DNA of 64,000 nt from Streptomyces genisteinicus. GTDB lineage: Bacteria > Actinomycetota > Actinomycetes > Streptomycetales > Streptomycetaceae. The translations under genes and the position numbers were made by a program. The DNA is taken from contig NZ_CP060825.1 of NCBI RefSeq assembly GCF_014489615.1, positions 7,362,001 through 7,426,000 of the forward strand. Reading direction: 5' to 3'. Each line of letters starts with the position of its first letter. The stretch's first letter is position 1. The notes under the pieces are model-generated. The model had not been told where the DNA came from, ran no database searches, and worked only from the letters and a program-made list of their open reading frames with translations. Shown here one piece after another: positions 1 through 8,600 of the stretch.

Positions 1-196
1 GGCCCGGAAGAAGGGCCGGAAGCATGGCGTCCGCCCCCAGTACACGTGTCGCCGCGAGGGCGAGATCCTCGTCGCCGGCCTGACCTGTGACACCGCGGAA
101 CGCCACGAAGTGGTCCCCGCTCCGAAGAGCGGAGACCACCTGCGAAGCGAGTTCCTGCACTGCCTCCGTCAGACGGGACGTGCCGGGCTGCTCCAT
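1..196 (-). CDS. Unknown protein, N-terminal part only
   Basis: The frame opens at an ATG (bases 196-194) and runs off the left window edge, giving 65 visible residues beginning MEQPGTSRLTEAVQEL. I do not recognise the family. The visible part looks soluble and amphipathic, with a Gly/Ala-rich stretch and no signal peptide. It lies 12 bases after the stop of the 63-aa peptide gene at 209-400 on the same strand, so the two are probably co-transcribed. Third positions are strongly GC, which supports coding. Without the rest of the gene no function can be given. Confidence 0.55.
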   Translation of the reverse strand, partial: MEQPGTSRLTEAVQELASQVVSALRSGDHFVAFRGVTGQAGDEDLALAATRVLGADAMLPALLPG

Positions 197-208
197 TCGT
201 GACTCCCG

Positions 209-400
209 TCAGCCCTTCTTGGGCCGCGGGGTCGGGGGCGAGAGCAGCAGGGCTCCGCCGCCCGCGATGAGCGCGAGTGACGCGCACTCGCGGGTGTCAC
301 GGTAGAAGCCCTCGGGCTCGACCGGGTTGAGCGCTGCTTCGAGGTCGGTGTCCAGGGCCGTCGTACGCGGCTGCTGAGTCACAGGCTTCGTGGAAGACAT
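209..400 (-). CDS. 63-aa peptide with acidic N-half and hydrophobic C-half
   Basis: The frame starts at ATG 400 behind a GGGGAT-type ribosome site (AAAGGGGATGG) and encodes 63 residues. The first half is polar and acidic, including DTDLEAALNPVEPEGFYRD. The second half has a single Cys followed by a hydrophobic run (SLALIAGGGALLLS) and a Pro/Lys tail. It is immediately followed on the same strand by another gene of unknown function. The layout (acidic leader-like half, short tail, adjacent gene) is compatible with a ribosomal peptide precursor or a one-helix membrane peptide. No family motif was recognised, so the role is open. The start and strand are fairly secure from the ribosome site and codon pattern. 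Confidence 0.55.
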   Translation of the reverse strand: MSSTKPVTQQPRTTALDTDLEAALNPVEPEGFYRDTRECASLALIAGGGALLLSPPTPRPKKG

Positions 401-837
401 GCCATCCCCTTTCGGGATCCATGAGCAGATGCAGTACCAGTTGAACCCAGTCCGAAGAAGCTCGCAAACGGCGCGGACCTGGGCAAATCTCGTGAAATAT
501 TCAAACGCCGGGCGGCACTTGGCCGTGCGCGCCCGCGTGCGCCTCCCGCCCGCTTCGGAGGCCGTGCCGACAACGGCGTTGCCGGGCAGACGAGTTGTCC
601 GGCAGCGCCGACGACCCCCTGCGACGTACCCGTCCCGCCGCAACGGCCATGGGGGCGCACGCGCGCGGGCGCTTCGCGCCCCCTCGGGCCTGCACGGACG
701 GTGACGGATCCGGGGGAGGCGCGCCGCACGTTCGGGTGTTCGGCCGGGCGGTGTCCCCCGATGGGGCGGTTCCGCGGGGGGCCGCGCCGTGCCCCGGTGA
801 TGTGCGGGCAGGGGACGCATGTCCAGGAGGTTCCGCC
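401..837. other. Intergenic region with AT-richer promoter segment
   Basis: There is no convincing gene in this 437-base stretch. Bases about 411-515 are clearly less GC-rich than their surroundings and sit directly upstream of the 63-aa peptide gene, so they probably hold its promoter. Bases 516-820 are GC-rich without a frame showing normal Streptomyces codon bias. The right end holds the AGGAGG ribosome site of the next gene (about 823-828). Confidence 0.4.
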
Positions 838-1221
838 ATGACCGCCCCCGTGCACCCGTCCGTGCCCGCCGCGCCGCGGCGGTGCGCCGCGCGGCCGCCG
901 CGGGTGCCCGCGGTCCTCTTGCTCCTGCTCTCCCTTGTCTCCCTTGTCTCCCTGCTCGCGCTCGCGGCCACGGCCGCCCCCTCCCACGCTCCCCTCGACC
1001 TGCGCGTCCCCGTGCAGGGGTCGTCGGACGCGGGCGGGCAGGCCGAGGAGGGGGAGGCGGGGCAGTCCTCGGCCCGCGCATCCCGCACCGCTTCGCGTGC
1101 CGTGCGCCCGGCCGGGCGGGTCGCGTCCCCGCGGTGCGGCCGCCGGGCGCCTGTGCGGGTCCGGCCCGTCGCCGGCCGGCCCGTGCCCCGGGCTCTGCGC
1201 TGGACGGTGCTGCGCTGCTGA
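838..1221 (+). CDS. Secreted or membrane-anchored small protein, unknown
   Basis: This frame of 127 codons starts at ATG 838, ten bases after a near-perfect AGGAGG, which decides the start. After a basic N-terminus there is a hydrophobic segment (about residues 25-45, with repeated LLSLVSL) ending in Ala-rich sequence. It reads as a signal peptide or single membrane anchor. The remainder is Arg/Ala/Ser-rich and contains two Cys near the C-terminus. I do not recognise a family. The downstream small gene at 1297 is in the same direction, 75 bases away. The low-complexity C-terminal half leaves some doubt that the whole frame is translated as written. Confidence 0.45.
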   Translation: MTAPVHPSVPAAPRRCAARPPRVPAVLLLLLSLVSLVSLLALAATAAPSHAPLDLRVPVQGSSDAGGQAEEGEAGQSSARASRTASRAVRPAGRVASPRCGRRAPVRVRPVAGRPVPRALRWTVLRC

Positions 1222-1296
1222 CGGCGCCCGGCTCCCCGGGTGTCACCGGGGCGGCCTCCGGACCGTCATCCAGCGACAGCAGTGAGGTGTACCCCC

Positions 1297-1494
1297 ATGG
1301 CCATCGACCCCTTCGCCGCCCTCCACGCGATGGTGCGCGCAGAAGCCACCAGGACCGCCGTGCCCGAAGCAGCCGGAACCGCCGCGCCCGCCGTGCCCGA
1401 GGACGGCGGGCGCCGTGCCGAAGCACCGGGCGAGCGCCCGGACGGCGCACGGGAGTCCCGCCGCGTCATCGGGGGTGATCCGGCGGCGAGTTGA
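1297..1494 (+). CDS. Small soluble hypothetical protein (65 aa)
   Basis: ATG 1297 is preceded by GAGGTG at a good distance. The product is 65 residues, starting MAIDPFAALHAMVRAEA, then Ala/Pro/Glu/Arg-rich and probably disordered. Only the first 17 residues look like an ordered helix. There is no signal peptide or metal motif. It ends just before a hairpin terminator that it shares with the convergent anti-sigma-like gene. I do not recognise the family. Confidence 0.5.
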   Translation: MAIDPFAALHAMVRAEATRTAVPEAAGTAAPAVPEDGGRRAEAPGERPDGARESRRVIGGDPAAS

Positions 1495-1500
1495 GCGCCC

Positions 1501-1528
1501 GCGCCTCCCGGCCGTCTCCGGGAGGCGC
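1501..1528. terminator. Bidirectional hairpin terminator
   Basis: A perfect 11-bp inverted repeat (1501-1511 with 1518-1528) with a 6-base loop lies between two convergent genes: the 65-aa gene ending at 1494 and the ATPase gene ending at 1553. No T-run follows, as is usual for Streptomyces hairpins. Confidence 0.6.
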
Positions 1529-1552
1529 GGCTCCCGGCCGCCGCTGCGGCGG

Positions 1553-2098
1553 TCAGGCCGCGGTGGCGGGGAGGGGCAGCGTCGCCCACACCGTCTTGCC
1601 GCGGGGCGCGGTCGGGCACCAGGACCAGCCGTCGCACAGTGCGCCGATCAGCGCGAGTCCCCGTCCGCCCGGCGACGAGGCGCCGGCCGCCCGCGGCCGG
1701 GGCGGCTCGGGGCTCGGATCGGCGACGGCGCACACGACGTGGCGCGGATGCCTGAACAGGCCGAGCCAGACCGGGTAGTCGGAGCCGTCCCCGCCCCCCG
1801 GCCCGAGGGCGTGGCACACCGCGTTGGTCACGAGTTCGGTGACGAGCAGATGCATGTCGCCGGCGATCCCCGGCAGGGACCACTCGTCGAGCGTGTCGCT
1901 GACGAAGCGGCGCGCCTGCCGGGCGTTCTGCGGGTCCCCGTCGAGACCGCAGGCGGCGAACCCGGCGAGCGTGCACGGCGGCGTGTGGCCGCAGAACTCG
2001 GCGGAGCGCGCGGGCGGCGCCATGTCCGGGGCCGCGGGCCCCGTCGCTCCCGGGAGCCGTGGGCCACTGCTGACGCGGTGCGGCAGATGAATCGTCAC
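1553..2098 (-). CDS. Anti-sigma-factor-like ATP-binding protein (RsbW/HATPase type)
   Basis: The 181-residue product carries the GHKL/HATPase fold of RsbW-like regulators. The N box ELVTNAVCHA is at about 88-97, an ADPSPEPP segment replaces the G1 box at about 126-133, and the G2 box PGGRGLALI is at about 143-151. The first 45 residues are a Pro/Arg-rich extension. Proteins of this family bind sigma factors or anti-sigma antagonists, or act as stand-alone ATP-binding regulators in actinobacteria. It is divergent from the DUF397 gene and the WhiJ-like regulator. This is the classic three-gene arrangement of the whiJ/abaA type in Streptomyces, which influences development and antibiotic production. 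The actual partner cannot be read from sequence. Confidence 0.85.
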   Translation of the reverse strand: MTIHLPHRVSSGPRLPGATGPAAPDMAPPARSAEFCGHTPPCTLAGFAACGLDGDPQNARQARRFVSDTLDEWSLPGIAGDMHLLVTELVTNAVCHALGPGGGDGSDYPVWLGLFRHPRHVVCAVADPSPEPPRPRAAGASSPGGRGLALIGALCDGWSWCPTAPRGKTVWATLPLPATAA

Positions 2099-2170
2099 GG
2101 GTCATGTCTCCCTGGAGGATTCGCTGTTCGACAGCAGGCGCCGGACGAGTATTGTCGACGTGTGTCCCAT

Positions 2171-2184
2171 GATGCAATTGCATC
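2171..2184. promoter_or_regulatory. 14-bp perfect palindrome, candidate operator
   Basis: GATGCAATTGCATC is a perfect 14-bp palindrome in the less GC-rich divergent region between the anti-sigma-like gene (starts 2098) and the DUF397 gene (starts about 2243). A second partial match (GATTGCA) follows at 2188. Its position suggests an operator for the neighbouring WhiJ-type HTH protein; this is inferred from location and symmetry only. Confidence 0.5.
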
Positions 2185-2242
2185 TGGGATTGCACCGGGG
2201 GAACGGCGGAACTGGCGTACGAATGGCGAGGAGCTGGTACGA

Positions 2243-2476
2243 GTGGAGTTCGAGAACGGAACGGCGGCCGGAGAACTGCCCGGAGCCGTCTGGGTCAAGA
2301 GCAGTCACAGCAACGCGACGGGCAACTGCGTGGAGCTCGCCGCGCTGCCGGACGGACGCATAGCCATGCGCAACTCCCGTGATCCGCACGGGCCGGCGCT
2401 GGTCTATACGCGCGACGAGGTCGCTGCGTTCGTCGCGGGCGCCAGGGACGGCGATTTCGACCGTATGGTTGGCTGA
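2243..2476 (+). CDS. DUF397 small regulatory protein
   Basis: The protein has the DUF397 signature: the W-x-K-S-S-x-S-N pattern as WVKSSHSN (residues 17-24), NCVELAAL, and the RNSRDPHGPAL motif (43-53), followed by the usual acidic C-terminal helix. Starting at GTG 2243, behind GAGGAG at 2227-2232, gives 77 residues, the normal size for the family. An upstream in-frame GTG at 2162 is possible but would add a non-conserved extension. DUF397 proteins are encoded next to WhiJ-like HTH regulators and are thought to modulate them. Here the regulator follows 91 bases downstream. Confidence 0.88.
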   Translation: MEFENGTAAGELPGAVWVKSSHSNATGNCVELAALPDGRIAMRNSRDPHGPALVYTRDEVAAFVAGARDGDFDRMVG

Positions 2477-2505
2477 AACCTTTTGCTGTTGGGGTCGTTC
2501 GGCCA

Positions 2506-2535
2506 TTGGTGCGAGCGGCGATGTGCTGGGATACT
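2506..2535 (+). promoter_or_regulatory. Candidate promoter of the WhiJ-like regulator
   Basis: TTGGTG (2506-2511) and GATACT (2530-2535) are separated by 18 bases and lie 33 bases before the ATG at 2568. This fits a vegetative sigma-70-type promoter, suggesting the regulator has its own promoter besides readthrough from the DUF397 gene. Confidence 0.45.
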
Positions 2536-2567
2536 GGCGCCTTCCATAGTCTCCGCAGGAGTGTGCG

Positions 2568-3473
2568 ATGACTGCCGCCGATCCGAGTCCGTCGCTGTTC
2601 GTCCGGCCGCTGGGGGCGGTCGAGGGCAACCCGACCGCCCTGAAGCTCATCCTGGGCGGCAAGCTGCGCGAACTGCGGACCGGTGCGGGCCTCGATCCTG
2701 CCGACGTCGACGAGAGGCTCGGCTTCTCGCGGTCCAAGACCAGCCGCATCGAACTCGGCAGGCACGGATGCAAGCCGTCCGACGCCGAGGCGCTGCTCGA
2801 TCTGTACGGCGTACGGGACGAGGAGGACGCCGCCGAGTTCATGCGGCTCGTGCAGCAGTCCCGCCGGCCCGACTGGTGGCGTTCCTTCGGCGACGTGCTC
2901 TCCGACTTCTTCCAGCCGCTGGTCGCGCTCGAAGGCGCCGCCGCGACCATCCGCACCTACGAGCCCTTCTACATCCCGGGCCTGCTCCAGACGTCCGCGT
3001 ACACGCGCGCCGTCATCGAGTCGGGCCCCGGCCACCTGCTGGCGCACGAGGTCCGGCGCCGGGTGGACCTGCGGCAGGAGAGGCAGCGGCAGCTCGACCA
3101 GCCCGACGCCCCGCGGCTGTGGGCGGTGATCGACGAGTCCGTGCTGATGCGCTCCGTCGGCGGTCCCCAGGTGATGCGCGATCAGCTCACCCATCTCGTC
3201 GCGATGATGCGCCGTCCGCGGGTGACCCTCCAGATAGCGCCGCTCGACGTCACCGCCGCCGTCGGGGTCGGCACCGGAGTGAGCTACCTCCGCTTCGCCC
3301 TCGGCGATCTCAAGGACGCCGTCTACATCGAGCACCTCACCGACAGCACGTTCTCCCAGAAGCCGGTGACCGTCGAGCAGTATCGCGACATGCTGGACCG
3401 GCTCGGCGCCTGCGCCCTCACTCCCAAGGAGACCCTGGGGAAGCTGGAGGAGCGCCTCGCGTCGCTCGGCTGA
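2568..3473 (+). CDS. WhiJ-like helix-turn-helix regulator with DUF5753
   Basis: The 301-residue protein has an N-terminal XRE-type helix-turn-helix (about residues 27-80, with LGFSRSKTSRIELG). It is followed by a DUF5753 region (about 105-290), including the characteristic EPFYIPGLLQTSAYTRA and VLMRSVGG patches. This domain pair defines the large WhiJ family of Streptomyces regulators. They bind near DUF397/anti-sigma genes and tune development or antibiotic output. A GGAG ribosome site precedes ATG 2568. Its genomic set here is complete (anti-sigma-like ATPase, DUF397, regulator). The likely target is the palindrome in the divergent region, an inference from context. Confidence 0.92.
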   Translation: MTAADPSPSLFVRPLGAVEGNPTALKLILGGKLRELRTGAGLDPADVDERLGFSRSKTSRIELGRHGCKPSDAEALLDLYGVRDEEDAAEFMRLVQQSRRPDWWRSFGDVLSDFFQPLVALEGAAATIRTYEPFYIPGLLQTSAYTRAVIESGPGHLLAHEVRRRVDLRQERQRQLDQPDAPRLWAVIDESVLMRSVGGPQVMRDQLTHLVAMMRRPRVTLQIAPLDVTAAVGVGTGVSYLRFALGDLKDAVYIEHLTDSTFSQKPVTVEQYRDMLDRLGACALTPKETLGKLEERLASLG

Positions 3474-3501
3474 CCGCCGTGTCCGCGCGCGCCCGGCACG
3501 C

Positions 3502-3556
3502 GGCGAGGCCGGTCGGGCGGCCACCCCTCAGGGGCGGCCACCCGACCGGCCTCGCC
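3502..3556. terminator. Long bidirectional hairpin
   Basis: Arms 3502-3517 and 3541-3556 are perfectly complementary over 16 bp, and the loop itself can pair (CCCCT/AGGGG). It sits between the convergent WhiJ-like and DUF574 genes and is the obvious shared terminator. Confidence 0.75.
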
Positions 3557-3598
3557 GATTCCCGCCGTGCGCAGTCCGTACCGGCCGTGGCGAGGGGC

Positions 3599-4411
3599 CT
3601 ACGCGAGCCGGGCCACGCCGCCCCACTCGATCCACTCGTCCGTCTGCTGGACGGGGGCGAGGTCGGTGTCCGGGCGCCAGGTCGACACCTCCACGAGACC
3701 GGGCTCCAGGATCTGCAGCCCGTCGAAGAAGCGCGCCACCTCGTGCTCCTCGCGCACCCGGCCCCAGTGGCCGCCGGTCGCCTGCTCCATGAACTCGGTC
3801 ACGAAGGCCCTGATCTCCGGCCGGTCGCTGACCAGCTGGCACACCACCAGGAAGCTGCCCGGGGCCAGGCGTTCGGCCACCCGGCGCACCAGCGCGCCCG
3901 GGTCGTCCGAGTCGGGGATGCAGTGCATCACCGAGACGAACAGCGCGGCGACCGGCTCGTCGAAGTCGATCAGCCGCCGGGTCTCCTCGTGCGCGAAGAT
4001 CCCGTCCGTGTCGCGCATGTCGGCCTGGATGACGGCGGTGCGCTCGTTCTCGTCGAGCAGCGCCCGTCCGTGGGCCAGGACGATCGGGTCGTTGTCGACG
4101 TAGACGACGCGCGAGTCCGGGGCGACGGCCTGCGCGACCTGGTGCACGTTGTCCTGCGTGGGCAGGCCGGAGCCGTGGTCGACGAACTGGCGTATGCCGT
4201 ACTCGGAGGCGAGCATCCGCACCACGCGCCGCAGGAAGTTGCGGTTGTTGACGGCCAGGATCTTGGTGCTCGGCACCTGCTGGAGCAGCTGCTCGCAAGC
4301 CTCCCTGTCCGACTGGTAGTTGTCGTCGCCCCCCAGGAAGTAGTCGTACATGCGTGCCACGCTCGGCACCTTGGTATCGATGGCGTCGGGGCTCCACGAC
4401 TTGTGTTGCAT
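3599..4411 (-). CDS. SAM-dependent methyltransferase, DUF574/Methyltransf_19 family
   Basis: The 270-residue product matches the actinobacterial DUF574 family from end to end. It has the N-terminal ARMYDYFLGGDDNY motif (19-32), IRQFVDHGSGLPT for the SAM-binding loop, VVYVDNDPIVLAH for the acidic ribose-binding strand, and a conserved C-terminal WEWGG-like ending (WIEWGGVARLA). The family is abundant in Streptomyces and often lies near WhiJ/DUF397 genes, as here. Substrates are unknown. The start at ATG 4411 gives the normal family length. Confidence 0.92.
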   Translation of the reverse strand: MQHKSWSPDAIDTKVPSVARMYDYFLGGDDNYQSDREACEQLLQQVPSTKILAVNNRNFLRRVVRMLASEYGIRQFVDHGSGLPTQDNVHQVAQAVAPDSRVVYVDNDPIVLAHGRALLDENERTAVIQADMRDTDGIFAHEETRRLIDFDEPVAALFVSVMHCIPDSDDPGALVRRVAERLAPGSFLVVCQLVSDRPEIRAFVTEFMEQATGGHWGRVREEHEVARFFDGLQILEPGLVEVSTWRPDTDLAPVQQTDEWIEWGGVARLA

Positions 4412-4827
4412 CCAGTCCTCACACCCGTCGGTAAAGATTCGGCCGTTGGGACGAACATGCTAGGGAGCACGGGGATGCCGGTACAGGTGAATGGACGAGC
4501 GCGATGCCTCGCCCGGCGCCTTTCGGCCACACAGTGACCGACGGAGCAGGGGTGCTCCGTGATCTTGTTCCGGGGCCGGCCCCCGTCGTGCGCGCCGGCC
4601 GCCGCCGGAGGGACGCGCGGGGCGGGCTCCGCCGCTCCCGCGGCGCCCGGCCGGCGCGCGGACCGGCGGTGATCCCGGTCACGGGGGGTGCCGTCCGCCC
4701 GGGACGGAAGCGGGGGCCGCCGACACGAGGGGTGCCGGGCACCCCGTACACTCGCCGGTGCTTTCGGCGGCCGGGCTCGACGCCCGTCCCGTCGGGCGTA
4801 CCGATGCAACCGACGAAGGGACCGACA

Positions 4828-4986
4828 GTGAGCTCCGCCGACAGGGCTGACGCACCGATCTACGACAGCCTGGTCGAGGAGCGCGGCGACGTTCCCGCCG
4901 ACGTCCGGCGTACGGCCGAGGAGACCCTCCGCGAGGTGGGCCGCACCCTCGACTTCGACCTCCGCGGCGCGGGCGTGTTGCGCTAG
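4828..4986 (+). CDS. Small hypothetical protein (52 aa) with IYDSLVEERGDVP motif
   Basis: GTG 4828 follows GAAGGGACC at about 7 bases and gives 52 residues, mostly acidic and helical. An ATG at 4804 is an alternative start but lacks a ribosome site. The N-terminal A-P-I-Y-D-S-L-V pattern is repeated in the gene at 42013 (A-P-V-Y-D-A-L-V), so the two may belong to one small-protein family. There is no signal peptide. The function is unknown. It is divergent from the DUF574 methyltransferase. Confidence 0.6.
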   Translation: MSSADRADAPIYDSLVEERGDVPADVRRTAEETLREVGRTLDFDLRGAGVLR

Positions 4987-5678
4987 GACTGCTGCGCTGC
5001 CGCGGTCGCGTACGCCGGACCGGGTTTCGCGCCGGCCGGCGGGCGGGTGCGGCCGCGTGGGCCGTACCCGCCTCTGCACTGTCCGGTCGCGGGGCTTCCC
5101 GCCCTTGGGGCTGCGTGAGCGCTTGCCGCTCCGCACCACGGCAGCCTCCCGGCGGGCGCTGCCGCGTGCCGCATGACCGTCGGTCGTTCCCCCGCCCGTG
5201 CGCGGCCGCGTCCCGTCCGGTGCGCCGCGGGTCCGTGCCGGCGTGCGTTCGCCGTCGCGGACCGTCCCGTACGGCGTGCCGCCCCTGCCGACGCGCGGCA
5301 CAGAGGAGCGGCCGCGCTGCGCCCGCCCGCAGCGCGCAGGCGACAGCGGGTCCCGCCGCGCGCCCGGCTCCGTCGCCGATACCGCGCGCCGCGAGGACCC
5401 CGCCGGCGTGACCGCAGAAGCCGCCCGAGTCCCCGAGTCCCCCGATCCGGCCCCCGGCGATCCGCCTGCCGCGCGACCGCCGGCCGTCCCACCGCCCGGG
5501 GCCGCCGCCTGCACCCGCAGGGCACCCCTGAGTGGCTCCTGCCCCCGCGCGAGCGCCCCCCCGGCGCGCACCTTCACCCGTTTGCCCCCGGTCAGCGGCA
5601 GGCGCAGAGTGTACATAAAGGTCTGAATCGTCACGGAATCGGGCAGTCACTGACGTCGAGACGTACCGGGCGGACACT
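4987..5678. other. Intergenic region upstream of the c-di-GMP/oxoamine synthase gene
   Basis: No frame in these 690 bases shows credible protein sequence; the open frames are Arg/Pro/Ala-rich shadows. The last 80 bases (about 5600-5660) are less GC-rich, include TACATAAAG, and probably hold the promoter of the large gene at 5679. I looked for a BldD-type site (TnAC-N5-GTnA) because the downstream gene handles c-di-GMP, and did not find one. Confidence 0.4.
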
Positions 5679-8600
5679 GTGCAGCAGCCTCCGACGCACG
5701 AGAAGCCGTCCGGCGCCGAACCTCCGGACCGCCTCGCCCCCGGCACGGGCCGGGGGAACCCCGCCACCGCCCACCGGCGGATGATGCTGATCTACGTCCT
5801 CTGCGTCATCCCGCCGACCGTCGTCTACCTGACGGTCCCCGAGCGCCACACCACCGCCTGGGCGGTCATCGGCCTCGCGAGCGTGGTCGCCATCCTGGTC
5901 GGCGTCCACGTCAACCGGCCCGCCAAGCGCTGGCCCTGGCTGCTGCTCGCGGCCGCCAACCTGACCTTCACGGCCGGTGACACCTCGTACAACATCCTGG
6001 AGTCCTTCTTCGGCCAGGAGAACCCCTTCCCGTCCGTCGCGGACCTGCTGTACCTGCTCACGTATCCGCTGTTCGCCGCCGGGATCTTCGGCTTCATCCG
6101 GTTCCGCTGTGTCTCGCGCGACATCGCCAGCCTCCTCGACGCCCTGCTGCTGACCAGCGGCCTCGCCCTGCTCTCCTGGGTGCACCTGATCCACCCGATG
6201 TCCGAGGACAGCTCGATGAGCTGGTACGAGAAGGCGATCACCATCGCCTATCCGCTCGGTGACGTCCTGATCCTCGCCATGCTCGCCCGCCTGCTCACCC
6301 TCGGGGGGATGCGCGACCGGTCGGTGCAGCTGCTGACCGTCGGCACCGTCGGCATCCTCGCCAACGACGTCGTCTACGGGCTCGGACAGCTGGAGGGCAC
6401 CTGGCGCGTGGGCACCTGGATGGACCTCGGCTGGGTCGTCTTCTTCACCGCCTGGGGTCTCGCCGCACTGCACCCGTCGATGGTCAGACTCACCGAACGG
6501 GCCCCGGAGCAGCCGCGGGGCATCGCCCACCGGCGGCTCGCCGTGCTCGCCGCCGCCTCGCTCGTCGCCCCCGCGATGCTGCTCTCCCAGTCGCTGCGGG
6601 GCAACGTGCAGGACACGGCGGTCACGGCGGCCTTCTCCGCGGTGATGTTCCTGCTGGTGCTGGCCCGTCTGTGGGGACTGGTCACCGACCACCGCAAGGC
6701 CGTCACCCGCGAGCGCGGGCTGCGGGTGGCGGCGGCGTCGCTGGTCGGAGCCGTCACCCCCGAGGACGTCGCGCGGTCCGTGGACGCCGCCATCGGCGCG
6801 CTGTTCCCGCGGCCGGTGGACCACAAGGCGCTGCTCCTCGTGGACGTGGGCGGGCGGCTGAGCCCGGTTCCCCCCGAGGACGGCACCTGGCGCCGGCACC
6901 TGCGGCACACCGGCGAGGAGCGGCCGGACGACGAGGATGCGCCACCCGCCCTGCGGGCCGGGGGAACGCGGACCGTCGCCGTCCGGGCCCTCGGGCCGGA
7001 GGTGGCCGCCGCGGCGGCGCCGCTGCGCACCGGACTGCTGTGCCCGCTCGTCGTCGAGGCGCCGGACTCCCGGGCGACCGTGACCGGGGCGCTGCTGCTC
7101 GCCGTCGCCGAGGAGGAGGTGGGCGACCTCGCCGGCGCGGTCGAGTCCCTGGCCTCCCAGGCGGCCCTCGCCCTCGAACGCGTCGGTCTGAGCGAGGAGA
7201 TCAACCGGCGCCGGAGCGAGGCGTACTTCCGGACCCTGGTGCACAACACGTCGGACGCCATCCTCATCCTCGACGACGACAACACGGTCCGGTACGCCAG
7301 CCCGTCCGCCGACGGCATGTTCGGCGGCACCTCCTTCACCGCCACGCCGCTGACCCGGCTGGTCGACGCCCGCGACCGCGAGCGCGCCCTGCGCACCCTG
7401 GAGCGGGCGCGCGAGGCGGACGCCCCCGACCTCCACGACGACTGGCGCGTGCTGCGCAACGACGGCACGGGCGTCGACGTCGAGGTCCGGTGCAGCAACC
7501 TCCGCCACGAGCAGACCGTGCACGGCATCGTGCTCACCCTGCGCGACGTCACCGAGCAGCGGCAGCTGGAACGCGAACTGACCCACCGGGCGTTCCACGA
7601 CTCGCTGACCGGCCTGCCCAACCGCCTGCTGCTGCTGGAGCGGATCGAGCGGGCCCTGCTCCGCGGCCGCCGCAACTCCACTCTGACCTGCGTCCTCTTC
7701 GTCGACCTCGACGATTTCAAGATCGTCAACGACATGATGGGCCACTCCGTCGGCGACGAGCTGCTGGTCGCCGTCGCCCGGCGGCTCACCGGCACCCTCC
7801 GGCTCAGCGACACCGCCGCACGGCTCGGCGGCGACGAGTTCGCCGTGCTCATGGAGGGTGTGAAGGAGACCTACGACGCCGAGGTGCTCGCCGCGCAGGT
7901 GGTCCACGCGCTCGGGCGGCCGTTCCGTCTCGGCAGCGGTTCGCACAGCGTGTCCGCCTGCGTCGGCGTCGCCACGGCCCGCGACGGAGCCCAGGCCGAG
8001 GAGCTGCTCCGCGACGCCGACCTCGCCCTGTACGCGGCCAAGACCGCCGGCAAGCGGCAGTGGCGCCGCTACCGCCCCGACCTGCACACGGGCATGGTGG
8101 AGCGTCACGAACTCCAGGCCAGCATGGACAGCGCCATCAGCGAGGAGTCCTTCGCCCTGCGCTACCAGCCGATCGTCGAACTCGCCGGCGGCACCGTGGC
8201 CGGATTCGAGGCCCTCGTCCGCTGGCCGCACAGCCGGCGCGGACTGGTGCCGCCCGCCCAGTTCATCTCGCTGGCCGAGGAGACCGGGCACATCACCCCG
8301 CTCGGCGCCTGGGTGCTGGAGCGCGCGGCCACCGAGGTCGCCGGGTGGCAGCGGGCGCGCCCCGGCTCCGCGCCGCTCTACCTCAACGTCAACGTCTCAC
8401 CGCGGCAGTTCGTCGACCCCGGCTTCGTCGACGGGGTGCGGCACGTACTCGACACCTCGGGCCTCGCCCCGGGCTCGCTGGTGCTGGAGCTCACCGAGTC
8501 GGTCCTGGTGCGCAACGAGCAGATCCGGGCCGCGATGCGGGTCCTCAAGAGCCTCGGGGTCTCGCTCGCCATCGACGACTTCGGCACCGGGTTCTCCTCG

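Noticed and set aside
5600..5678. BldD-type c-di-GMP-responsive operator before the fusion gene
   Set aside because: I looked for TnAC-N5-GTnA on both strands and found no match in the promoter-proximal sequence.
5631..8291. Very long minus-strand open frame opposite the GGDEF-EAL gene
   Set aside because: Its composition (Val/Gln/Gly/Asp/His-rich) is the usual antisense shadow of a GC-rich gene, and the plus-strand frame contains recognisable domains throughout.
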